Source of the DNA: Bacteroidota bacterium
Lineage (GTDB): Bacteria; Bacteroidota; Rhodothermia; Rhodothermales; UBA10348
DNA: 9,071 nucleotides
NCBI GenBank assembly: GCA_018623785.1
Contig: JAAZVD010000044.1
Span: 1 to 9,071, forward strand
Reading direction: 5' to 3'
Position numbers and translations under genes: made by a program. A model generated the notes under the pieces. It was not told where the DNA came from. It saw only the letters and a list, made by a program, of their open reading frames with translations, and did not search any database. Below, in pieces: positions 1 through 8,158 of the stretch (position 1 is its first letter; each line of letters starts with the position of its first letter).

Positions 1-686
1 ACCTGCACTCACGCCTCCTCGAGCGCGCGGCCAAGGTAAACGGCTCGGATACGGTGGCAGCGGATATGAACGACCTGCCCGCGTCGCTCAAAGGCAAAGT
101 CAAGGGTGGTGGATCGCTCACGGCCCTTCCTGTTATCGAAACGCAGGCCGGCGACGTTTCTGCCTACATCCCGACCAACGTGATCTCGATTACCGACGGT
201 CAGATTTACCTCGAATCGAACCTTTTCAACGCCGGTGTTCGTCCGGCCATTAACGTGGGTATCTCGGTATCCCGTGTGGGTGGTAACGCGCAGATCAAGG
301 CGATGAAGAAGGTATCGGGTACGCTTCGTCTCGACCTGGCACAGTACCGTGAACTGGAGGCCTTCTCCAAGTTCGGTTCGGACCTTGATGCTGCCACGCA
401 GCGTCAGCTGACCCGCGGTGAGAAGTTGGTCGAGGTCCTGAAGCAGGGACAGTACGTTCCGAAGCCGGTCGAAGAGCAGGTCGCCATCATTTTCGTTGCC
501 GGTAAGGGTCTGATTGACGCCGTGCCGACCGAGAAAGTGGGCGCCTTCGAGGAGGACTTCATCTCGAACCTGCGCGTCAAGCATGCCGATGCCCTTGCCT
601 CGATTGCTGCCGGCGCCATGTCCGATGAAGTTGCTGAGCTCCTGACCGCTGAGGCCAAGACGCTCGTCGAAACGTATACCGCCTGA
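1..686 (+). CDS. atpA: F1Fo ATP synthase subunit alpha, C-terminal part (5' truncated)
   Basis: This is the last 227 or so codons of the alpha subunit of the F1 catalytic head, which forms the alpha3beta3 hexamer that couples proton or sodium flow to ATP synthesis. The reading frame is open from base 3 ([14 protein letters not shown]) and runs to TGA at 684-686; the first ATG at 54 is internal, not a start. Visible hallmarks are [55 protein letters not shown] and [16 protein letters not shown]. The Arg codon at 273-275, in SVSRVGG, corresponds to the conserved arginine finger that reaches the catalytic beta-subunit site. Compared with E. coli AtpA from memory, there is an extra short stretch around [16 protein letters not shown], typical of Bacteroidota-type alpha subunits. 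The nucleotide-binding P-loop lies upstream, outside the window. The helical C-terminal domain ends normally. atpG follows after 41 bases, so the two are very likely co-transcribed. Confidence 0.98.
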   Translation, partial: LHSRLLERAAKVNGSDTVAADMNDLPASLKGKVKGGGSLTALPVIETQAGDVSAYIPTNVISITDGQIYLESNLFNAGVRPAINVGISVSRVGGNAQIKAMKKVSGTLRLDLAQYRELEAFSKFGSDLDAATQRQLTRGEKLVEVLKQGQYVPKPVEEQVAIIFVAGKGLIDAVPTEKVGAFEEDFISNLRVKHADALASIAAGAMSDEVAELLTAEAKTLVETYTA

Positions 687-727
687 TCCTGCTACCCAAT
701 TTGTCATCGCACCCGGTCGACTAAGCC

Positions 728-1651
728 ATGGCCAGCCTTCGAGACTTACGCAGCCGCATCTCCTCGGTGAAAAACACCCAGCAGGTGACGCGCGCCATGA
801 AAATGGTGGCGGCCGCCAAGCTGCGTCGTGCGCAGGAGAACATCTTCAACACGCGCCCCTACGCGTACAAATTGTCTGAAGTCATTGCCCGGCTCAAGGA
901 TCAGCTGGACCCGGCCGTCCATCCACTGTTTCACGAGCGCGAAGAGGTCACGAATGTCCTCCTCGTCATCGTAACGGCAGATCGTGGACTGGCCGGTGGT
1001 TTCAACGCCAACGTCATCAAGCGGGCCGAGCAGGAGATTGAGGAGCAATACAGTACACACCGCGAGGAGAAGCGTCTCTTTTTGATGTGCGTCGGCCGCA
1101 AGGGGCATGAGCATTTCAGCCGCCGAGGCTATCAGGTGGTAGGCGATTTTCGGGGGGCGTTCGACAAGCTCAGCTTCGATACGGCCAATACAGTAGCTGA
1201 TGACGCGGAAGCGGGCTTCCTGGATGGGCGGTGGGACGAAGTCTACGTCGTGTACAACGAATTCAAGAACACGATTTCTCAGAATCGCATCGTTGAGCCC
1301 TATCTCCCGATTCGGGCCGATCGCTTTCTGACGCCCGTCATGGAGTCGGAATTGGCGCATTTGGAAGATGATGAACATGCTTTCGACAACGATCCGATCT
1401 ACGAACCGGGCGTGCGGGGAATTCTGGACGTTATCGTGCCGAAGTACCTGAGCTACAAGCTCTGGCGTATTTTGTTGGACTCGAACGCAGCTGAGCAGGG
1501 CGCTCGCATGGTGGCCATGGACAACGCCACCAATAATGCTAGCGAGCTCCTGGGCGATCTAAAGCTCAAGTATAATCGCGCCCGTCAGGACGCCATCACG
1601 AAAGAGCTGATCGAGATCACGTCCGGTGCCGACGCTCTCGAAGCCGGCTGA
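728..1651 (+). CDS. atpG: F1Fo ATP synthase subunit gamma
   Basis: This encodes the 307-residue gamma subunit, the central rotor shaft that turns inside alpha3beta3 and links it to the c-ring. E. coli gamma is about 287 residues, so this one is slightly long. The N-terminal helix (residues 1-36, ASLRDLRSRISSVKNTQQV then TRAMKMVAAAKLRRAQ) and the C-terminal helix (about 255-303, with EQGARMVAMDNATNNA and TKELIEITSGA) are the two strands of the coiled-coil shaft and match the family closely. The Rossmann-like middle has the signature VTADRGLAGGFNANV at 82-96. The start is the ATG at 728, because MASLRDLRSRI is the canonical family N-terminus. No good Shine-Dalgarno sequence precedes it. It follows atpA by 41 bases and is the last gene of the operon: a hairpin terminator lies about 35 bases past its TGA stop. 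Confidence 0.98.
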   Translation: MASLRDLRSRISSVKNTQQVTRAMKMVAAAKLRRAQENIFNTRPYAYKLSEVIARLKDQLDPAVHPLFHEREEVTNVLLVIVTADRGLAGGFNANVIKRAEQEIEEQYSTHREEKRLFLMCVGRKGHEHFSRRGYQVVGDFRGAFDKLSFDTANTVADDAEAGFLDGRWDEVYVVYNEFKNTISQNRIVEPYLPIRADRFLTPVMESELAHLEDDEHAFDNDPIYEPGVRGILDVIVPKYLSYKLWRILLDSNAAEQGARMVAMDNATNNASELLGDLKLKYNRARQDAITKELIEITSGADALEAG

Positions 1652-1686
1652 TCCGGCATTCACCGCCTCGGGGCAAAGTTTTTGAC

Positions 1687-1719
1687 AAAGGGTGCTCGGC
1701 TGACGCCGGGGACCCTTTT
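1687..1719 (+). terminator. Rho-independent terminator after atpG
   Basis: AAAGGGT (1687-1693) pairs with ACCCTTT (1712-1718). The stem continues inward, after one mismatch, with C-G and T-G pairs and then CGGC (1697-1700) pairing with GCCG (1705-1708) around a TGAC loop. TTTTC and a T-rich TATTATT follow on the + strand. It lies 35 bases after the atpG stop and probably ends the ATP synthase transcript. On the - strand the 3' flank reads TTTGTCAAAAACTTT, a poorer T tract, so it might also stop transcripts of the converging regulator gene, but less convincingly. No other hairpin is obvious in 1652-1774. Confidence 0.85.
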
Positions 1720-1774
1720 CTATTATTCGGATGGGTGGGCGTCAGTACAACGAAACCATACTTGACTCCTCCAT

Positions 1775-4700
1775 TCAGGCGGAGGCAGACACATACTCCG
1801 ATGGCGACATGTTGTACTGCGTCTTGAAGGAACGGCTGAAGTGGGACAGGCTCTGGAAACCGACCGCATAGGCGACTTCCGAGACGTTGCCGGCCCGCGT
1901 CAATAAGAGCTTGGAAGCTTCTTCCAGTCGTACCTGACGAATGAGTGTGTTGGGCGTCAGTCCAGCCTCCTCTACCAGGCGCCGTCGAAGTTGCCATCTG
2001 CTCAGCATCATCTCCTTTGCGAGCTCATCCACTCCGAAGGTCGGATCGGCCATATTTTCCCGAATGATGGCCACACCTTTTTCGGCGAATGCAGAAAGAG
2101 GCGCAGGTTCGGGCTTCTGACGGGCCTCTTCAATGGCAGTACGCCCTGTTTCGCCCGAGCCTTTTTGCATTAGGTCGCGTAGTCGGTGTCGGATGCTCAA
2201 CAACGCCTGAACCTGGGCGACAAGCACGTCTGGATCGAAAGGCTTTGTCAGATATTGATCTGCCTCGGTGGCAAGCCCGGCTTCGAAATCGGCAGAAGTT
2301 GCACGTGCCGTGAGCAAAATGATGGGTACCGATGAGAGAGATCTGTCCCGCTTCAGTTCTCGGTTGAACTCGAGTCCATCCATGCGCGGCATCATTACGT
2401 CGGCAATGATGAGATCAGGGAGGAACTCACGGGCTTTTTCTAAGCCCTCCTGCCCATCATTGGCCTCTAATATCTTGTAGTTGCTCTCCAGCAAGGAGCG
2501 GATGAATGAGCGGATATCGTCATGATCGTCGACAACCAGAATCGTCACCCGGTCATCCTCGTCGAGCAATTCATCCGCCGATTCTCCGGTAATGGGAAGC
2601 AAATCCGGCTCCAGATCCAGCCAACTGTCCGGCGAGCTTGACCCGGTGCCAGTTTCCGTTGAGGACGATTGGTCCGCCATGGGGAGGACATCCACGGACT
2701 CTCTGGGGAGGGGGAGACACACTGTGAACGTCGTACCGATACCCACCTCACTTCGCACTCGTACAGTACCACCGTGCTCTTCAGTAAACTCTTTAGCGAT
2801 GGATAGACCGATTCCAGTGCCCGTGTGACGGATCTTGTTGGCATCCTCGATACGGTTGAATCGGGTGAAAATGTCCTGGAGACTTTCCTGCGGAATCCCG
2901 GGACCATTGTCAATGATTTCCAGCTCGATCATCTCCTCCTTCTGGTGGAAGACAATATGGACCATGCCGTCCTCCTCGGTGAACTTCAGGGCATTGGAAA
3001 GAAGATTGGCAATCACTTTCCGCATCATCTCCCGGTCAAATGGCAAGACACAGACCGCTGAGGCTCCATCAGGATCAGTGACTCCTTCCAGCACCAGCTT
3101 AATGCGCTTTCGCTCTGCAAGGGGGGTGAAGACGAGGACAGCTTCACGTACCAGGGGGACGATATCCTGATTCTTCTTTACGGCTTTGAACAGTCCCGAA
3201 TCCACTCGAGCCAGGTCGAGAATCTGATTGGTCAGGCGTAGTAGTCGCGCGCTATGGCGCAGCATCATTTCATGCGAGGGGACCAGATGATCAGGAAGGG
3301 CACCTCGTTTGCCGGCCAGCATGTGTTGAAGAGGGCCCATTATCAAGGTCAACGGGGTTCGAAACTCGTGACTGATATTCTCGAATGACTGGCTCTTCAG
3401 CTTGTCCAGATCCATCAAGCGATTAGCCTGCGATTCGGTGAGCTCTTTTTCCTTTCGGAGCTGTAGCGTTCTCTCGGTCACGGTCCGTTCCAGTTCTTCT
3501 TTTCTGGTGACCAGACGCCGCAGCCGGGCTCGGTCAGCTGCGATGACGAGCATGACAACAGCCAGCAGCGCCAGTGTTCGGAACCAAAAGGTTTCCCAAA
3601 AGAAGGGCAAAACGCGGACGGATAGCGTAGCTCCTTCCTGATTCCAGACGCCGTCATTATTGGCCGCAACTACCCGGAACGAATATCTCCCGGATGGGAC
3701 CTGGGTGTAAGTGGCCGTGCGATCAGAACCAGCCTCGACCCAATCGTCATCATAGCCCTCGAGCCGATACCTGAATCGCACCAGCGAGGGGGCAGACAGG
3801 CTCAGCCCCGTGAACGCTATATCGAAGTCCCGCTGCTCGGCCTTGAATTCGATATAGTTGTTCTGGATCGCAACCTGCATGAGCCGCGAAGAGGCCGATT
3901 CAATTACCACTGGCGGAGCAATGGTATTTGGGGTTACTTCAGCGGGATCGATTACGGCTGCTCCAAACTGCGTGGCAAACCAAAGGTGTCCATCACGGGT
4001 CTTCAAAACAGTGCTCCCTGTGCCAGCGTTGACTTCTTGATCTCGAAGTCCGTCGGCTACCGTGTATACCGTGGACTGAATTTGACCAAGTTCTCCCATG
4101 GCATATGCATCGAGCGAGTCTCTCTCCACCCAGAAAATACCGCGCCGCGTTCCCATCCAGAGACGCCCAAAGTCATCCTCGATGATGGAGCTGACCCCAT
4201 TTCCAAACAACCCGTTCTCCTCCATGAGATTGGTTATCTGGGTTTCTGAATCTGTGCGGATCCCCGCTCCCGGGATCGCGGATTCCATGCGGATCAGGCC
4301 CAAGTCCTCGAGGCCTACCCATAAAACACCGCGCTCGTCTTCGTAAATAGATGTGATCTTGTTACTTGCAAGGCCATTTGACTTGTTCCATTGTGAAAAC
4401 GAGCCATCTTTTGCATAAATGAGACCCCCACCATTGGTGCCGAGCCACAAGCCACCATGTCGACTCGGAACTACGGTCTGAATACTGTTATGGGGAAGGC
4501 CGTTATCCTTGGTGAAATGAGTCCACTCGCCGTGATCTGGATGCGTTGGAAAGGTGTTGGGAACGAAGCGAAACAGGCCGTCCTCGGTGCCAAACCAAAG
4601 CGCACCCTCGGCGTCCTCCGCCGTGGCTCGGATAACCCGGCTCTGGAGCGCCCGAATAGACTCAAACCGTTCACACATGCCACGATCGTCTCGGTGACAA

Positions 4701-6088
4701 ATTGCTCCGCTGACCCACATGGTGCCCGATGTGTCTTCGTATACCGACCAACTCGGGAAAGCAAATTTGGGGTCGGTACCATATCGTCGAAAAGTCCCAT
4801 CGGGAAGTCGCTGGGTCAATGCGGACAGGAGACCAACAAACCACATGGACCCGTCCCTGCTCTCACCCAAAGCGAGCAGATTGAATTCCTCCCGCTCGTC
4901 TCCGTCGGAGAGATTGGTGAACAAGTTGTCCGGGACCGTTTCGAAAAGCGCCGGCTTAAGACGAATGAGGCCTGAGTGAAAGCCAGCCAACCAGACATTG
5001 TCCTCGACATCCCGCAGTATCTGAGATCCTTTGTACTGTCGTTTGGGTGAATCCGACATTCCCGAAGGAGGGTGGGCGATACGGTCAGGAACCATTTCTC
5101 CAAGCTGAGCCAACTGCCAGGAAAACCAAGGCTCATCGAGGTTCTCGCCAATGACCGTCCTCAGGAGCGAAAACCATTGTGGAAAGAGATCGGGGATTCC
5201 CTCGCCAAACGAGACTTCACCCCAATCATCTCCGCTGAAGTGGAATAGCTGCGAACCAACCGAAAGCCACAATCGTCCCCGCGTGTCTTCATGGAGGGCA
5301 TGAAATTGGTCTGCGTCTGAGCCGGGTAGAGAAAACGCGTGCGCTCCGGTCGAATCCACATAGCTGATTGCTCCTTGCGGATGCGTCACCCAAATCCTGT
5401 TATCCTCACTCCTGTAAATTCCCAGCGAGAAGTCGTTTGCTAACCCGTTTTCCGAGCTAAAGCGAGTGGTTTGACCATCTTGCCACCGAAATAGACCCCG
5501 GACTCCCGCTGAAAACCACACGGCACCGTCGTCATCGACCAGAAGGCTTTCCACCAAGGATGGCTCTTCTTCCATGGGCAGCAGCTCGAACCTATCATCG
5601 ATAAGGCGCATGATCCCGCGATGAGTTGAGATCCAAAGTGTTCCGTCCCTGTCTTCGAAAAAAGATGTGACGTAGGAAGGTTCGGGGGTTTCCGGATCCT
5701 CTGACAAAAATGGCTCGAAGATTCGATTCCGGTATCGAATCAAATTGCCATCCCACGTGGCGACCCAAAGGATCCCATCCCGCGTTTCGAACAGGTTCGT
5801 GATTCGCATATCCGGAATGACACGAGTGTTTTCCACCGAAAATCGTTCAAACCGGATCCCGTCAAACCGGATCAAGCCTACACGCGTGCCGATCCACAGA
5901 TAGCCATTTTGCGTTTGCACCAAGGAAGCATTTAGCAGACGCTGTATCGGGAGGCCGTCTTCCGTATCCCAGATGCGCGGGACGTATCTGGGTTCATCTT
6001 GAGCTGCGACGGGCTCAGAGAGGACGATCCCCAAACCGACAATCAGTATGGAGGCAAATAGTAAGAGCCGATTCCTGATCAAACTCAT
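1775..6088 (-). CDS. Hybrid two-component system sensor/response regulator (HTCS), AraC-type output
   Basis: This is a 1437-residue single-chain signalling protein. In the order seen: signal peptide or first membrane anchor (1-30, ending PVAAQ); about fourteen two-component propeller repeats of the 'DGxLWxGTxxGLxR' type (near 60, 103, 147, 187, 228, 270, 361, 410, 453, 493, 543, 586, 639 and 698), enough for two seven-bladed propellers; a Y_Y_Y domain (about 765-828); a membrane segment (about 836-851); HisKA with phosphoacceptor His907 in SHEFRTPLTL; HATPase with N-box NLLSNALKFT, DNGPGIP (1060-1066) and GTGIGLSIAKE (1090-1100); a receiver (about 1181-1300) with acidic pair D1187/D1188, phosphoacceptor Asp1230 in IIADVMMPRMDG, Thr1260 and Lys1282; and an AraC-type helix-turn-helix (about 1336-1435). 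All key residues are present, so it should be active. In Bacteroides, members of this family bind oligosaccharides in the periplasm and activate polysaccharide utilisation genes; the ligand here is unknown. I chose the ATG at 6086-6088 because it starts a normal signal peptide. The frame stays open with an ATG at 6253, but that would bury the signal. It converges on atpG and is divergent from the secreted protein gene at 6377, a possible target. Confidence 0.95.
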   Translation of the reverse strand: MSLIRNRLLLFASILIVGLGIVLSEPVAAQDEPRYVPRIWDTEDGLPIQRLLNASLVQTQNGYLWIGTRVGLIRFDGIRFERFSVENTRVIPDMRITNLFETRDGILWVATWDGNLIRYRNRIFEPFLSEDPETPEPSYVTSFFEDRDGTLWISTHRGIMRLIDDRFELLPMEEEPSLVESLLVDDDGAVWFSAGVRGLFRWQDGQTTRFSSENGLANDFSLGIYRSEDNRIWVTHPQGAISYVDSTGAHAFSLPGSDADQFHALHEDTRGRLWLSVGSQLFHFSGDDWGEVSFGEGIPDLFPQWFSLLRTVIGENLDEPWFSWQLAQLGEMVPDRIAHPPSGMSDSPKRQYKGSQILRDVEDNVWLAGFHSGLIRLKPALFETVPDNLFTNLSDGDEREEFNLLALGESRDGSMWFVGLLSALTQRLPDGTFRRYGTDPKFAFPSWSVYEDTSGTMWVSGAICHRDDRGMCERFESIRALQSRVIRATAEDAEGALWFGTEDGLFRFVPNTFPTHPDHGEWTHFTKDNGLPHNSIQTVVPSRHGGLWLGTNGGGLIYAKDGSFSQWNKSNGLASNKITSIYEDERGVLWVGLEDLGLIRMESAIPGAGIRTDSETQITNLMEENGLFGNGVSSIIEDDFGRLWMGTRRGIFWVERDSLDAYAMGELGQIQSTVYTVADGLRDQEVNAGTGSTVLKTRDGHLWFATQFGAAVIDPAEVTPNTIAPPVVIESASSRLMQVAIQNNYIEFKAEQRDFDIAFTGLSLSAPSLVRFRYRLEGYDDDWVEAGSDRTATYTQVPSGRYSFRVVAANNDGVWNQEGATLSVRVLPFFWETFWFRTLALLAVVMLVIAADRARLRRLVTRKEELERTVTERTLQLRKEKELTESQANRLMDLDKLKSQSFENISHEFRTPLTLIMGPLQHMLAGKRGALPDHLVPSHEMMLRHSARLLRLTNQILDLARVDSGLFKAVKKNQDIVPLVREAVLVFTPLAERKRIKLVLEGVTDPDGASAVCVLPFDREMMRKVIANLLSNALKFTEEDGMVHIVFHQKEEMIELEIIDNGPGIPQESLQDIFTRFNRIEDANKIRHTGTGIGLSIAKEFTEEHGGTVRVRSEVGIGTTFTVCLPLPRESVDVLPMADQSSSTETGTGSSSPDSWLDLEPDLLPITGESADELLDEDDRVTILVVDDHDDIRSFIRSLLESNYKILEANDGQEGLEKAREFLPDLIIADVMMPRMDGLEFNRELKRDRSLSSVPIILLTARATSADFEAGLATEADQYLTKPFDPDVLVAQVQALLSIRHRLRDLMQKGSGETGRTAIEEARQKPEPAPLSAFAEKGVAIIRENMADPTFGVDELAKEMMLSRWQLRRRLVEEAGLTPNTLIRQVRLEEASKLLLTRAGNVSEVAYAVGFQSLSHFSRSFKTQYNMSPSEYVSASA

Positions 6089-6158
6089 GAGATGACTTGC
6101 CAATACCCGGATATACACATCAGAAACGTGCCCAGAGGCGGGTTGACATACTATGAAA

Positions 6159-6217
6159 TTTGCGGACGCAAGTACACGCACATGTGGACCAAACATCACA
6201 AAATTCTGCAGTTTGCG
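6159..6217. repeat. Short palindromes and repeated TTTGCG elements
   Basis: TTGCG-GA-CGCAA (6160-6171) is an inverted repeat with perfect 5-bp arms. TTTGCG occurs at 6159-6164 and again at 6212-6217, 53 bases apart (close to five helical turns). ACGCA occurs at 6166-6170 and 6176-6180, exactly 10 bases apart, and CACATGTG (6179-6186) is a perfect 8-bp palindrome. AraC-type outputs usually bind direct repeats spaced by helical turns, so these are candidate operator parts. The elements are short and could arise by chance. Confidence 0.35.
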
Positions 6218-6220
6218 AGG

Positions 6221-6273
6221 GTATCTGCCCATAGGAGCAAGAGATCGCACCAAATAGGCAAGCGTATATGCCC
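6221..6273. repeat. Imperfect direct repeats GTATMTGCCC and ATAGG(AG)CAAG
   Basis: GTATCTGCCC (6221-6230) and GTATATGCCC (6264-6273) match at 9 of 10 positions, 43 bases apart (about four helical turns). Between them lie ATAGGAGCAAG (6231-6241) and ATAGGCAAG (6254-6262), which match except for a 2-base gap. The two pairs are nested: the order is A-B-B'-A'. The position, 104 bases or more upstream of the + strand gene and about 130-185 upstream of the HTCS start, would suit activator sites for either gene. Assignment as an operator is inference. Confidence 0.35.
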
Positions 6274-6376
6274 CTCCATGTCGTGTATTTGAAGGTGCGG
6301 TGAAGCCCGGATGTCGAGGAAGACACAGTAAACGGGTTTCAAACGCCTGAAGAATGACAGCCCAATAAAACCCACA

Positions 6377-8128
6377 ATGGCGATGAAGACTTTGTTACGG
6401 ACTGCTGGAAGCGCTTTGCTGATGGCACTACTGCTCCCGCTTGGTGCACAGGCTCAATCTGAGATGATGATCACCTGGACAGGTGTCCCTGGTGAATTTG
6501 AGAGTACCATCAGAGCGGATACGCTGGCTGATGGATCACAAGCGCATGACGTTTACATCCTTGAAAAAGGTCGTGTGTACTTCATGCTGGAGTCCCTCGA
6601 TATCAACGATTCTGTTGTGATTAAAGGGCAGGCCTATGGCGACGGAGAAACGCCGGCTACCGTTCAAGCGCTTCCTAAACCAGACGGGGCGTACGGCACC
6701 ACACAATGGCCGGGTTCTTTCTTCGAAGTGTACGGAGATGCCGCGACCTTCAGGCTTGAGGATGTTCTTCTTAACGGTGCATTGGCAGATGAGTCCAATT
6801 TGGTGTTCAGTACGCTGACGGCGCGCGGCGATAATCAGATGATCGAGATGGAAAATGTCGTCATGGCCAACTTCAACTGGAATATGCAGTCGTTTGGCAA
6901 TGACACCAGTTTCGACATCAACAACACAGTCGGTAAAGACTATCCCTCCTACGTGAATGGGATTTTCTTCGGCGGATTCGTCTGGGGTGGTGGAGGATGG
7001 ATGGGCTCCTTCAAGGACTTATCCGTTACCAACAGCTCCGTCATGAACTGCTGGTGTAATGCGATTGTGATCTCGACCCATGCAGAGCAGGCCTTGGTTG
7101 ATCATGTATCGTTTGTGAACATCGCTGCAGGAGCCTTCTTCCACAGAGGCACCAACAACCTGACGGTCAGGAACAGCTTGTTCTACAACTCGATGCTGTG
7201 GAGACACTCCACTCGTTGGGATGCCATCCTTTGGGGCGATGACATTGCCCAAGGACCGCTTGGTGTGATGAACCTCGCCAGTCAGGTGGCAGCTGATTCG
7301 GCGACAATCGCGAACGGTCGCGAGTACGATCACTTGAACCGCAACATCACCTGGCACAACAATGCTTGGGCCAACGATAGCGTGGTCCGCGACAACTGGG
7401 ACAGCTACCCGGCAACGTGGAGTTGGGATGGCACCGACGCCGATGGAAACGCCATCACCTTGTCGGATACCACAATGTATACCGCCGATGAGATTTCTGT
7501 CTGGGTTGGTCAGCTCGGCCAAGATCTCATGGCCGCAGATCCATCCATCACGGAGTACAACAATGTGGAAACGACCGATGATCTGGCGTTGGATGACATC
7601 TACACCAGCATGATGCTCGATCGCATCTGGGACTTCCGAGATAATGAAAACCACGATCGGTACACGGATGTGTGGTGGAAATTCCAGGCTGATGGAGAGA
7701 AAGTCACGGTCCAGTGGCCCATGCACGAAGACCTGAGCTACAGCATGAGCTCACCAGCGGCAACGGCCAGCACGACGGGAGGCCCTGTCGGTGACCCTCG
7801 CTGGAGCGGTGCAAGCGGTGTCGATACGGAAGAGGAAAGTGTTCTGCCTGAGGCCGTAACGCTCCATCAGAACTATCCCAACCCGTTCAACCCGACGACC
7901 GAGATTACATTCTCGCTTGCAGATCGCTCAGCAGTACGCCTGACCGTCTACAACGTACTCGGTCAGGTTGTGCGGACACTGACAAACGATGTCATGCTGC
8001 CCGGAACACACAGTTTCACCTGGGACGGTAAGAATGCCATGGGCAACGCCGTGCCTAGCGGTGTGTATATGTACTCCCTCAATACGGGTAATCAGGTCCT
8101 GACGAAGAAGATGACACTTATCAAGTAG
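6377..8128 (+). CDS. Secreted parallel beta-helix protein with T9SS C-terminal sorting domain
   Basis: This is a 583-residue exported protein. Residues 1-27 form a signal peptide (hydrophobic ALLMALLLPL, cleavage likely after AQA). From about 55 to 330 the chain has short Asn-rich beta-strand repeats such as QALVDHVSFVNIAAGAFFHR and NNLTVRNSLFYNS, the look of a right-handed parallel beta-helix as in pectate lyase-like and related carbohydrate-active proteins. I cannot identify catalytic residues, so a lyase function is not claimed. The motif PVGDPRW (471-477) closes this region; I recall similar GDPRW ends in Bacteroidota surface beta-helix proteins. After an acidic linker (483-488), residues about 489-583 are a FlgD-like T9SS type A sorting domain: LHQNYPNPFNPTTEITFSL, VYNVLGQVVRTL, PSGVYMYSL, LTKKMTLIK. 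The sorting domain is normally removed during export and the mature protein released or anchored at the surface. The start may be ATG 6377 or 6383; both keep the signal peptide, and neither has a clear Shine-Dalgarno sequence. It is divergent from the HTCS gene, its candidate regulator, and is followed by a strong terminator, so it looks monocistronic. Confidence 0.88.
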   Translation: MAMKTLLRTAGSALLMALLLPLGAQAQSEMMITWTGVPGEFESTIRADTLADGSQAHDVYILEKGRVYFMLESLDINDSVVIKGQAYGDGETPATVQALPKPDGAYGTTQWPGSFFEVYGDAATFRLEDVLLNGALADESNLVFSTLTARGDNQMIEMENVVMANFNWNMQSFGNDTSFDINNTVGKDYPSYVNGIFFGGFVWGGGGWMGSFKDLSVTNSSVMNCWCNAIVISTHAEQALVDHVSFVNIAAGAFFHRGTNNLTVRNSLFYNSMLWRHSTRWDAILWGDDIAQGPLGVMNLASQVAADSATIANGREYDHLNRNITWHNNAWANDSVVRDNWDSYPATWSWDGTDADGNAITLSDTTMYTADEISVWVGQLGQDLMAADPSITEYNNVETTDDLALDDIYTSMMLDRIWDFRDNENHDRYTDVWWKFQADGEKVTVQWPMHEDLSYSMSSPAATASTTGGPVGDPRWSGASGVDTEEESVLPEAVTLHQNYPNPFNPTTEITFSLADRSAVRLTVYNVLGQVVRTLTNDVMLPGTHSFTWDGKNAMGNAVPSGVYMYSLNTGNQVLTKKMTLIK

Positions 8129-8158
8129 TCACTCTTTTTTCGATAGCTTGACGTTAGG

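Larger units (their letters stand above)
6089..6376. promoter_or_regulatory. Divergent intergenic region between the HTCS gene and the beta-helix gene
   Basis: This 288-base stretch separates two divergent start codons, so it should hold promoters for both directions. I see no convincing sigma-70 pair and no perfect Bacteroidota-type TAnnTTTG -7 box. Single-mismatch candidates occur: TGTATTTG at 6284-6291 on the + strand, and on the - strand GATGTTTG and GAATTTTG within about 6190-6210. None has a clear upstream partner. Several short palindromes and imperfect direct repeats are listed separately. The small reading frames here lack coding signs. The calling of a regulatory region rests mainly on gene orientation. 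Confidence 0.6.

Noticed and set aside
9..707. A 232-codon - strand open frame over atpA
   Set aside because: The + strand matches ATP synthase alpha throughout; the reverse frame is a shadow.
746..1378. A 210-codon - strand open frame over atpG
   Set aside because: atpG is unmistakable on the + strand; the reverse frame has no recognisable domain and is a by-product of its codon use.
4457..4975. A 172-codon + strand open frame inside the HTCS gene
   Set aside because: It is antisense to well-conserved propeller repeats, shows no family motif, and is of low complexity typical of a shadow frame.
6143..6171. TTGACA at 6143-6148 as a -35 box
   Set aside because: No -10-like hexamer lies 16-18 bases downstream (ACGCAA is found), and the next + strand gene begins over 200 bases away.
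6284..6291. TGTATTTG as a Bacteroidota -7 promoter box for the 6377 gene
   Set aside because: It has one mismatch to TAnnTTTG and no TTG element at the expected distance upstream.
7019..7726. A 235-codon - strand open frame over the beta-helix gene
   Set aside because: The + strand has a signal peptide, repeats and a sorting domain; the reverse product has no motif.
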